Shown here: piece after piece, positions 50,437-59,744 of the stretch
Layout: each line of letters starts with the position of its first letter
Position numbering within the stretch: position 1 is the first letter of the stretch
From: Congeria kusceri
Taxonomy: Eukaryota > Mollusca > Bivalvia > Myida > Dreissenidae
DNA: 64,000 nucleotides
Direction of reading: 5' to 3'
Assembly: GCA_027627225.1 (NCBI GenBank)
Contig: CM051025.1
Coordinates: 76,161,974-76,225,973, forward strand
Program-made: the position numbers and the translations under genes
The notes under the pieces: model-generated
Seen by the model: the letters and a program-made list of their open reading frames with translations, nothing else
What the model was told of the DNA's origin: nothing
The model's database searches: none

Positions 50437-50936
50437 GAGTCACCGCCGGTGTCTGCCTTTTAATGCAGTCCGCTAGAGACTTTGCGTCTTTAATCACTCA
50501 CAAAACAGTTAATAGTCAGCGATTGATTTTTAAACAGTACAATCACACACGTCCCTGTGAAGAACATAACGTGCGATCGTTTCGAAAACCTTCTCTTATT
50601 ACAATCGAACATAATGTACAGACGTATGAAAAGAGAACAATAAAACAAGGGGGGTTGCGGGACTTAGCACTATCCATGGCCGCATTGATTGTATTTTGCA
50701 CTCGGCAATTATGTTTGACTCATTATTTTTCACGATGCGAATTATTAATCGATGCGAAAACCTCTGTGAATATGCCTTGATAATTATTGACTTGGAATAA
50801 CTTATGAACGATTGCTTGCACATTATGTCGGTATTTTCATACTGCGAATCGGGATTAGAATTCAAAATAAGCGCTCATAATGAGGAACAATGATAGTATT
50901 TCTCATTGCAAAGCAGTTATTTCTTAAGAAGGTTAT

Positions 50937-51500
50937 ATAGAGGATATTTGTTGATTTCGGTGTAAGATCGTAATTTATTTCACGAGTGTTCATAGAAAAT
51001 ATCTATTTTCTATAATCACGAGTGAAATAAAATACGATCTTAAACCAAAATCAACAAGTTTTCTTTTTATTTTATGCTTTTGGAAATAAATAAATAAAAT
51101 TAAGCGAGATAAGCTTAAACGTAACAATTTCGTGTATTCTGACGTCATAAAAATGACGTCATAAATGATTCCAAATCATCACTCGTTAGTATGGTGGAAA
51201 AACAGAGACATATTTTGTGAGTCGTTGATGCTAAATTATAATTTTGTTGAATTTTATATTGTGTTTTATGTAAACACATGCATGGACATATTGTACATGT
51301 ATATAAATTTGCCAAGGGTTGTAAACCACTACCTGTAGATTAATGCTATTGATGTAAAAATAGTTCGTTTTATGTTATATCTTCACTGCAGTGAAAATAT
51401 AAAATCTTATATGTTCACTGCTCCAACAGTGAAAATATATAATTTAATTTCACCAATAAAATTCGATACTTCACTGAAAAGCATAAACTAAAATACTATA
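50937..51500. mobile_element. Insertion with large hairpin and paired TGACGTCA sites, unit 2 only
   Basis: Unit 1 (about 36350-36385) lacks this segment. Left part 50946-51057 is an imperfect palindrome: TGTTGATTTCGGTGTAAGAT at the left pairs with ATCTTAAACCAAAATCAACA at the right, around a TAGAAAATA/TATTTTCTA centre, with CACGAGTG on both sides. It is followed by two perfect TGACGTCA palindromes at 51140-51147 and 51154-51161, and by repeated CAGTGAAAATATA-type motifs to about 51480. No ORF. Non-autonomous element of unknown class. Confidence 0.6.
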
Positions 51501-52231
51501 AATCATTCAAGATACAAAGTTATTACAAAACAAAACGCACTTACATACCATTTACAACGATGTCTATTGAAAACAACTATCATTTTTATTTAAACGAATT
51601 ATCGTGTGCTCGTGGTCTTTAAAACCAATTATGTTTTTTTATTGAGATTAATGAGTTTTCGTTCAGATTAGTCATGTTCGTTTTTGTTAACCAATCGTCA
51701 ATACATCAAAGATGGCGCATCGTCTTTTTCATAAAAAACGTAATGGTCTAGAAACACCTATTGTTATATAATCCAATTTTGCAACCAATACTCTTAACAC
51801 TCATGTACAATGTATACGATTTATTTACATACAGTGGCTTTATGACAACACTTACACAAATTAACTCCTTTTAATTTGATTAATACCCTATGTACACAAC
51901 GCGGCTTAAAACGCATCAATTGTAATAAAGGTACAATAGATGGTCAAACAATTTCAGTAAATAAGAATTAGCTTGAGAGGACAAAAACGAGTACTCTGCT
52001 ATATCTACTAAAGAATGCCCAGATTAGCAACAAATTTGCCTTTTTTGTTTCCATTCACCATTTGAATAAGCCTAGCGCATTTGAAGTTTTAGCGCGGATG
52101 CTATAATAGCATGTTAATCTTAAGTGTTATTTTTGTGAAAGAAGGTTTTGCCTCTCGGCGGTTTTAGATGAAGTTTCTTTATTTGAAATTCGACCACCAT
52201 TTGTACAAGAATGTGTTGTTTGCTACAAACT

Positions 52232-52236
52232 GTTAG
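52232..52236. repeat. Left target-site duplication (GTTAG)
   Basis: GTTAG at 52232-52236 is repeated at 56598-56602 on the other side of the retrotransposon. The uninterrupted site in unit 1 (about 37117-37121) reads GTGAG in the context ACAAACTGTGAGCCCAAAAG. Confidence 0.75.
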
Positions 52237-53027
52237 CAGAACAGAACAGAACAGAACAGAAATTTATTACGACTTGTACATAGTACATCGTCAGTCTTGA
52301 CCATATTATATTACACATATCAAAAGGTCATGTGAAAAGGAAGTGATCATACAATAATAAAAATTCTACATACTATCTAACTTAATACATGAAAGTGGTT
52401 GGAAACAATCGCATTATTACAAAATATTTATTAGACAGGGTGACAATAGGCTATTATGCTGTTGATATTTATGGAAAATAAACTAAATGTTGACAATGGA
52501 TTATTTAACGCATAACATGTGGATTATTATATTATTTTGCTAATAACATTAATAAATAACGCACATTTATTTGCATAGATTAAATATGACAACAAATGTA
52601 ACAATCGCACATGTCTATTTCTTATCAGTGTAAAAATAAATTTTTGTTGTATAACATAAATGTGGAAAATGGATTATCTAACAAATAACTTGTGAAAAAT
52701 GGATTATCTAACAAATAACTTGTGAAAAATGGATTATCTAACAAATAACATGTGGATTATTATGCTATTATTAATAAATTGCATAGCAGTATTTGTGTAT
52801 ATTAAATGTGGTAACACCGGTAACAATCAGACATTTCTATTTCACATCGTGTAATGGCATTATTGGTACAATTAATTGAAGCATAAACTAACAAGTTATT
52901 ATGTGGTTTGGACTTGCGTAGAAACACACGCTTAAAACACGCTCTCTGATTATAAGAATTTTATACATAAAAAGAAACAAACAATCAAATAAACAAACAA
53001 ACAACCAAACACGCGGGACATAACAAT

Positions 53028-56000
53028 TCAGCTGGTCGTACTCGTATTATGAACAACATTCAAGATGGACTCCCTGATTAACAGAGCTTCTTTAACAAAA
53101 ACAGATAAATTAATAAGTTCTTTTTTAGTACATGTTCTCATAAGGCTTAAGAATTTATATACTGATGGCCGCATGAAATAATGTGATTTTATGTATTTTT
53201 TCCTGATGTCCTTATAACAAGGGCAGATTAAAATAAAATGGTATTCATCTTCAATGTCACGTGAGTTACAACTAATACAATATCTTTCTTCTCTAGCTAT
53301 GCTATTATTACTGAACCTACCCGTTTGAATTCTTAATGGATGATTGGACATTCTTAATCTACAGAAGTAAAATCTGAGACTTTTAGGTAAGGCATCTAAA
53401 TATTTTTCATATTCAAACGATATTTTAAATTCTTTGTACAATATTAAAACTGGACTTTCAAGTGTGTGTAACCAATCTTGTTTAAAACAATCTATGACTC
53501 TGCATTTAAATTCAGACAGAAATGCGTTTTTGTTAACAGAGTGGTAATTTTCAAACACGAACGCGAACCCATAATCATTTAGGAGATTTTTTACATTCGT
53601 TACCCAATTTCTCTTTCCACTATTACAGTCTTTAAGAGCCTCGTTATAAACAACCCTTAATATAATATTATCACTGTCTATAATTTTAAACCAGTATTTA
53701 ATTATTCGAATGTATCTGTGAATATAAAGTGGATATCTGCCAAGTTCACCATAAACCGCAGCAGAACACGTATTGCTTCTTACTCTTAGTAATCTTTTAC
53801 AAAATTTAAGGTGAATTCTTTCTAGTTCCTTTGATTTGGTATAACCCCAAATTTCACACGAATAGTTAATTATTGGTGATACAAATGCATCGAATAGTTG
53901 ACAAAATGTTTTTGGCGAAAGATCAAAGTTGTTGCATTTACAAAATAAAACATTTAAAGATTTTAAGGCTTTGCCATTGAGATGTTCAATGTTTTTACAA
54001 AAGTTCCCTGTGTAATTAAAAACAGTACCTAGATAATTAAAATCATCCACAACTTCGATTGGTTGGCCATTATAGGTCCACTTTTCATTTGCTGATAAGC
54101 CCCCACGTTTTCGGAAGACCATTATTTTAGTTTTTGTAATATTTACAGTTAGACCCCATGTATAACAATATGAAAACAAATGATCCAAGTGCCTCTGAGT
54201 TTCTTCAGGAGTTTTACCTATGATAGCCATATCATCAGCAAACAACAACAAAATCAAAATTAAATCATCAATACTTAAGCCTGAATCAATGTCACACTGC
54301 AAATAAAGCTCTAAATCTTCAACAAATAATGAAAACAAAAGAGGTGACATCACTTCCCCTTGTCGTAAACCCACAGCGTAATTGAAATATTCAGAGTAAG
54401 AAGAGCATACCTTAACACAAGATTTAACTTTTTGGTACATGTCTTTAACAATTCTTAGAAGTTTTCCATCAATACCAGTTTTAAACATTTTTAACCAAAG
54501 CGCATTTCTATAAATAGAATCAAAACATTTCATCATGTCCACGTATATGACGTAAAGCCTCTTATTATCATTGAGGTATTTCTGAACAAGAGAATGTAAA
54601 ATAAAAATTGGATCTACTGTGGAACGCCCTTTACGAAATCCGAATTGAGCATCCGAAATACTGTTATTGTCAGTACAGAACGTTTCAGTGCGTTTATTTA
54701 TGACTGTAGTAAATAGCTTAGACATACAACTTACAAGTGTAATACCGCGATAATTATTAACTTCGCTTTTGTCGCCTTTTTTATGTAATGGTATTATCAA
54801 GCCGTCCATCCAGCTTTCTGGGTAGTACCCTGAATTTAAAATCCCATTAAAAATATCACATAAATGACTCGCGAGAATATCAATACATTCTATAAAATAC
54901 TCGTTTAATAACTGATCATTGCCTGAAGCTTTATTACGCTTGAGCGATTTAACTGCACTGTGGATTTCACTTACGGTAATAGGCTGGTCAAATTCGTTAT
55001 TACAACCAGATAAATTATCAAAATCATGATGGCTACAAAAATATTCTGCTTCTTCATTGTAACAGTTTGATAAACCATTACTTAAATTGGCAAAGTATTC
55101 TTTAAATGTATCAATAGAAATACCAGCATAATCGTGTTTTGATTTACTTTTGAAATATTTCCAAAATTCTTTGGGTTTACATTTTTTCAGACGTTCAATT
55201 TCTTTCATTTTTTCCCTATAACTGGTATTTTTATATTTCCTTACAATTTTTTTATAAGAGGCTTTACGTTCCATTAATAGTACTCTATTTACGTTATTTT
55301 GATCAGAATTGAATAGGCGTAATGCTTGCAAATACAATTCTCGCGCAGAAGTACACTCATCATTAAACCAATCTGTGTTATTTAAAACAGTATTTTTTGA
55401 AAAAAGAGGCTTGTTATTGACAAAATAGCACTTAGAAAATAACGGATTAGCCACTGATAAAATAATATCAGAAAAATCTCCAACCGTTTTATTAATAGAG
55501 TCCCTACAACTTATATCAATACTTCTGACAATATTGTTAAAACGCGGTAAGCATCCAATAATGCCTGAACGGAAGCGTTCCTTGTTTTCATCGTTCCATT
55601 TAAATTTAATATCAAACTGTGGATTATCGTGCTGAGCAGGTTTTGGGCATAATAATGAAAAATGTAACGGTGCGTGGTCACTCCATTCATTAAATGGTTC
55701 AATAGTAAAATCATTTATCAGTGAAAAATGACGTTCATTCATTAAAAGATAATCGATAACAGAACAACCGTTATTCGAACAAAACGTGTAGTTACTAGTA
55801 TTAAATATACGACCATTCGCAATACGTAGAGACTTAGATTTGCAAAGATCTAACAATTTAATACCGTGACTATTCTGGACATTATCGACCGAGGCCCGTA
55901 CGGGGGTACAATCAGGCTCATAGTCAGGGTCATCAAATGAATTATTTACACAATCATAAGAGATAAAATCGCATTTATTACCAACCCTACTGTTTAGATC

Positions 56001-56552
56001 GCCACATACTACTACGCATCCAAGCGAATTGAATACAGAAATATCATGTTCAATAGTATCAAACAAATCAATACTAACAAAATTATTGGCCGGAGACTCC
56101 TCACCCCAAATATATGCCCCGCATAAATATATATCTTCAACAGTATTAAAAAACAGATGATCTAATTTAATCCAGATAATAGTGTCATGATGATTTTTAG
56201 CTATTTTAATGCCATCTTTCAAATGATCTTTATATAACAAAATAATACCTCCACTATTTCTTCTAGCTTTACGGTTATGAAATTTTCTATAAAAGTTGTG
56301 TGTTGTGTAACCATTTAAAGAAATATTACTATCAGAATTAGTCCAGGATTCATACAAAAAGCAAATGTCAGAATAAGCAATAATATTTACAAAATCTGGT
56401 GATTGCTGTTTCTCCTTTGAGAGTCCATGTACGTTCCACGAGAGAACTGATAGCTCACCCTCAGCGCCCCCCCTAGTCCCTGACCGGTTGTCCGTCCACG
56501 TACAAGGTATCGTATACCAGCCAAGCACGTTTACCCTTGTCCCTGGCGTCCT
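53028..56552 (-). CDS. LINE ORF2: endonuclease and reverse transcriptase polyprotein
   Basis: One uninterrupted frame of about 1,170 codons ending in TGA; residue numbers here count from the GTG at 56528. The N-terminal exonuclease-endonuclease-phosphatase domain nicks target DNA: WNVHG (N32), E60 in YESW, GDLNSR (D177, N179), D259 in IDYLL, and SDH at 283-285. All usual catalytic positions are present. The reverse transcriptase spans about 575-840: IIPLHKKGD..NYRGITL, FGFRKGRST, YVDMMKCFD (D664), LRQGEVMSPLLFSLF, FADD (D765, D766), and NYLGTVF. Near the C terminus is a C-x2-C-x9-H-x4-C zinc-binding motif (C1084, C1087, H1097, C1102). There is no ATG near the start: the frame opens at 56552 after a TGA and overlaps the end of ORF1 by about 80 nt in the +1 frame. 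Translation probably depends on reinitiation or frameshifting. The lack of stops or frameshifts indicates recent insertion. Confidence 0.93.
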   Translation of the reverse strand, partial: RTPGTRVNVLGWYTIPCTWTDNRSGTRGGAEGELSVLSWNVHGLSKEKQQSPDFVNIIAYSDICFLYESWTNSDSNISLNGYTTHNFYRKFHNRKARRNSGGIILLYKDHLKDGIKIAKNHHDTIIWIKLDHLFFNTVEDIYLCGAYIWGEESPANNFVSIDLFDTIEHDISVFNSLGCVVVCGDLNSRVGNKCDFISYDCVNNSFDDPDYEPDCTPVRASVDNVQNSHGIKLLDLCKSKSLRIANGRIFNTSNYTFCSNNGCSVIDYLLMNERHFSLINDFTIEPFNEWSDHAPLHFSLLCPKPAQHDNPQFDIKFKWNDENKERFRSGIIGCLPRFNNIVRSIDISCRDSINKTVGDFSDIILSVANPLFSKCYFVNNKPLFSKNTVLNNTDWFNDECTSARELYLQALRLFNSDQNNVNRVLLMERKASYKKIVRKYKNTSYREKMKEIERLKKCKPKEFWKYFKSKSKHDYAGISIDTFKEYFANLSNGLSNCYNEEAEYFCSHHDFDNLSGCNNEFDQPITVSEIHSAVKSLKRNKASGNDQLLNEYFIECIDILASHLCDIFNGILNSGYYPESWMDGLIIPLHKKGDKSEVNNYRGITLVSCMSKLFTTVINKRTETFCTDNNSISDAQFGFRKGRSTVDPIFILHSLVQKYLNDNKRLYVIYVDMMKCFDSIYRNALWLKMFKTGIDGKLLRIVKDMYQKVKSCVKVCSSYSEYFNYAVGLRQGEVMSPLLFSLFVEDLELYLQCDIDSGLSIDDLILILLLFADDMAIIGKTPEETQRHLDHLFSYCYTWGLTVNITKTKIMVFRKRGGLSANEKWTYNGQPIEVVDDFNYLGTVFNYTGNFCKNIEHLNGKALKSLNVLFCKCNNFDLSPKTFCQLFDAFVSPIINYSCEIWGYTKSKELERIHLKFCKRLLRVRSNTCSAAVYGELGRYPLYIHRYIRIIKYWFKIIDSDNIILRVVYNEALKDCNSGKRNWVTNVKNLLNDYGFAFVFENYHSVNKNAFLSEFKCRVIDCFKQDWLHTLESPVLILYKEFKISFEYEKYLDALPKSLRFYFCRLRMSNHPLRIQTGRFSNNSIAREERYCISCNSRDIEDEYHFILICPCYKDIRKKYIKSHYFMRPSVYKFLSLMRTCTKKELINLSVFVKEALLIRESILNVVHNTSTTS

Positions 56553-56597
56553 TCATCTGCTTCACAAGCTTCCGGCGTTTGTCTGATACCAGTTAGC
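56473..56597 (-). CDS. LINE ORF1, C-terminal fragment
   Basis: On the minus strand, a frame open from the 5' end of the element to TAG at 56475-56473 encodes VSDKRRKLVKQMKDARDKG and continues KRAWLVYDTLYVDGQPVRD. The basic, Lys/Arg-rich lead and the AWLVYDTLYVDG ending fit the C-terminal end of a LINE ORF1 nucleic-acid-binding protein. The rest of ORF1 is missing through 5' truncation. The stop is followed at once by a run of seven G on the coding strand. ORF2 is in the +1 frame relative to it. Confidence 0.7.
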
Positions 56598-56602
56598 GTT
56601 AG
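56598..56602. repeat. Right target-site duplication (GTTAG)
   Basis: Second copy of GTTAG, followed by TCCAAAAGTATGTTCAATAG, which matches the right flank of the empty site in unit 1 (37123 onward). A further AGTTAGC lies just inside the element end (56591-56597), a microhomology that may have helped the 5' junction form. Confidence 0.75.
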
Positions 56603-57511
56603 TCCAAAAGTATGTTCAATAGACAAAGGTGTTAACAATTTACCCATGATGGATATATAAGGGCCGAATACTAATTAAATATGTGCATTATAATTAACCC
56701 GTCACACTGATATTAATAGTAAGAACATTATTTTTAAAATTTACAAACAGTATTATTATGCAAGAGGCAGTAAGTGTGGTCTGACATTTATATTTAGTAT
56801 ATTTTGTTTTTAAGCAAGTATTACTTTTATAGTGTGCACATAGATATGCATATTGTAATTACGATTATTTTAATTGCATTTTACAAGTACCTTGAACATT
56901 TTAACTTCGAAGCATAATCAATCCGAATTGTAAGGAGACAATACAAAAACAAACATCGCAAATTAAAAGTTGGCTGTTTTGTATTGATTATTAACTCATT
57001 GACATACATACAACATCGAAAAACAATTTTATTTATTTTTTTAAAGCAAATGATGAAATTTTTATGCATGGATGGATTAAGTAACATGTACAGGGTATTC
57101 ATTTCTAGTTTAAATGCAGATAATCAAACAATTGTACGCATCCGCAGTTGAGTATCATGTATAAGACATTCGAACAACAAGACGTTGCGTTTTTGCCAAA
57201 TCAAATTTCAAATAAGATACATTTCCTTTGCCCGTCTGTACTACATTTATGCAAATACATTTTTTTTATGTAATTGCTAATCACTAAGAGCAATAAAATA
57301 AGTCAGTCTTATCTACGGCGATTCATATTAAGCTGCAAAAAATAACATCAGTGACAACCATTTAATGCCTGTCAAACATTATGTTCCAATCATATATCGT
57401 TATACAAAAGCTAACACGAATTTGAAAACTTTAATAATGGATAGTTATGATATATACTACTGAAATATGCAGCACTGATTCTCGCGGAGTATATCGTTGA
57501 TATATATATAT

Positions 57512-57543
57512 ATGATGGATGGATGGATGGATGGATGGATGGA
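57512..57543 (+). repeat. (ATGG)n microsatellite
   Basis: About seven GATG/ATGG units after a short TA run. Unit 2 has a short GATA run (ATAGATAGATACC, about 39121-39133) at the equivalent position. Confidence 0.9.
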
Positions 57544-57575
57544 TACTAACATTTAATTGCGTGGTATCGTGTAAT

Positions 57576-57656
57576 AATATATCAGGTGAGGCTTAGAATA
57601 ATATAACCGCGAGTCTTGCCGAGCCGTTATTTTATTCGTGCAGAACCTGATATATT
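57576..57656. mobile_element. Hairpin element of the GAG...CGAG core family, unit 3
   Basis: Orthologous to 39159-39239. Outer arms AATATATCAG (57576-57585) and CTGATATATT (57647-57656) pair exactly, and the core GAGTCTTGCCGAG is unchanged. The inner arm has AACCGC against GCCGTT, one mismatch that unit 2 does not show. Confidence 0.75.
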
Positions 57657-58779
57657 TCACAGGTCAAGGCAGTGACCTGTTTTTCTATTTATCATACCAC
57701 GGTTTTCTAAAAATTACAACACACGAGCTGAAGTTTGAAACTGTAAAGCTAAGAACAGCGCTGATTTTTCTGAACCGGCTTTTACACAAGTTCACGTACA
57801 CGTAGTTATTCATTTCTAAAATTTGACAGGATAATATCATATCATTTACATTTCGAATTGATGCATAGACAATTTTCGCTATGAATACATTGATTACACA
57901 TATGTTCATTATTATAATATTGAAACAGAGAAAACACGTCATGGAATTGTTTTGACACGCCATTTTGGGGTTGTGTATTGAAATTGACAGTTTCAAGATC
58001 ATGTAGATATTGACTATAGTGTATTCCATACTTTGGTCTGATATAAATGTGTTTTTCTACATGAGAATTCACGCTTTAACTCGGACACAAATAAAACGGT
58101 ATTTCTGCAATGAATATGAACGGGTAAAGGCTATTTTATTTCATACACATGAACAACTTTGAAATTTCCAATACTGACAAATTTACAGAACGTGCCCTCG
58201 ACCACTGGGTCGGAATAAATGACAGACATTTTAGTGTTTTTAGTCTCATATTTAGGGATTACACCGTCTATCTATATGTTAAAACTAAATTGTAGAATGA
58301 ATGACTCAGATGTGTTTAACCAATTGCCTACCTGAAAAGTTAAATCAAGGGAAATCGTTAAATCATGTGTTTTCCTTAAGGTATTCAAACCACAAATCAT
58401 ATTATTTTCTTGAAGGGCATTCATATCTGGACTCTTCTGCAAAATGTTAGGAGATTTTACCGTTTGGTTTGGCAGATATTGTTTTTTAATTACCATACCC
58501 CCTCTTTTGCTAAACACATCAAAAACTAAAAAGCTATAGGCATCTTTACAAGTGAAATACTTTATTAATATTTCATAAACTTCATATAAATATACATTTA
58601 TGAATGGTATATTGAACACATATTATGAAAATAATCAACAATTATTCTTGAATGAATTTATATGGAAGTAATTTTGTACTCATATTGCTAATTATATTTA
58701 CGATCGATGAGAATTTTCCTGTTCTATTTTTTGAAAGCCATAAACAAATGTGATAATTTATTTTATTAGTATTATTATA

Positions 58780-58833
58780 TTATGGTTTAGATTCAGAACA
58801 TTATTTCATGAATGTTCTGAATCTAAACCATAA
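58780..58833. repeat. Perfect 23-bp inverted repeat (8-nt loop)
   Basis: TTATGGTTTAGATTCAGAAC plus ATT (58780-58802) is exactly complementary to 58811-58833, with loop ATTTCATG. Located inside the TTAA-flanked insertion. It has no resemblance to the GAG...CGAG hairpins. Confidence 0.9.
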
Positions 58834-59545
58834 AATATTTTATTCTTGGACTTTACGCCACACAATGAAGGCAAAACAAATAAACTTTACCATGCAAATT
58901 TGAAAAATTAAAACAGTTGTTAACACTACCCCCATAAAAGTTAAGCCGGATTTTTTTTCAGAAATACATTTTTTTATAATTTTAAATAATTATGGAGAAC
59001 CTAAGAAAGATACTCCCATAAAACTTTAAAAAGTTCTTAGGTACAAAATACAAGCAATATATAAAATTAGTTCCATAACTTTTGAACCTAAAACATTAAA
59101 ATTAAACATTGTTTCCTCATTGTATACTCTATTATAAACAATATTTATTCAAAAAGTCTAAAACACATAATCTAGAATATGAACAAAAGAATTGTATTAA
59201 TTAAATTAACAATTACTACATTTTATAAATAAAATAAATATAAACATAATATACAGAACCGATACGTTCTGCAAAAATACATTTTCATCTAAAAATTTTA
59301 AACGTTTCAGGCCATGTCCATTATGAACTTTACTGGGTTTTAAAAATGGCTGTTTTTCAAAAAAATCTGCTGATTTGTGTTAAAAAAGTTTATAACGTCA
59401 TGTTTGTAACTGTAATGTAGGGCTTCCCATCCATTATATTTACACGTTAAATACTAAATAAACTGTCCGCGCCTTCACAGTTGAATGTTTCGATGGTACA
59501 TAAACTGGAGCCAGCGATGTCCTCTGCCGTAGTATTTTTATCAAG

Positions 59546-59744
59546 TCAGTATAGGCAAGTAGATCCAGAGAATGTTTCTGGCCTTCTCATTTTGAACATC
59601 AGCTGGTTGCGCCCATCTGTTGAAGAATATGGGAAGGAGACTGCTACTAGCGATGCCTCTGGTTGAACACTAACAGCCTGGTCGCCATCTAACATGTCGC
59701 CCATCGTACTGGATGTGTGTTTGCTTTTCTGAACCAAAGCATCA
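59546..59744 (-). other. Exon-like open segment inside the TTAA element
   Basis: On the minus strand, CTTATTTTCAG is followed by an open frame of about 65 codons ending in TGA, including SSTMGDMLDGDQAVSVQPEA and PETFSGSTCLY. Base composition is visibly richer in G and C than its surroundings. A possible upstream exon lies at about 60185-60250 (SIGKLTKTPSKTASLIPSC), ending before GTTAGT. I do not recognise the protein. It could be a captured piece of a host gene, a part of the transposon's own gene, or a chance frame. Confidence 0.3.

Larger units (their letters stand above)
52237..56597 (-). mobile_element. APE-type non-LTR retrotransposon (LINE), 4.36 kb, 5'-truncated in ORF1
   Basis: Minus-strand element bounded by GTTAG duplications. 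It contains, in order, the last codons of ORF1, a complete ORF2 with endonuclease and reverse transcriptase, a 3' UTR of about 0.8 kb, and a 3' end made of TTCTG repeats instead of poly(A). The tail type and endonuclease/RT layout fit the CR1/L2/Jockey assemblage; the exact clade is not determined. The 5' end lies within ORF1, so a full-length parent is longer. The 3' UTR has a 30-bp motif in three copies (GGATTATCTA at 52671, 52701, 52731) and a larger diverged duplication (about 52491-52620 against 52731-52860). Absent from unit 1 at the matching site, so it inserted after the duplication. Confidence 0.92.
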
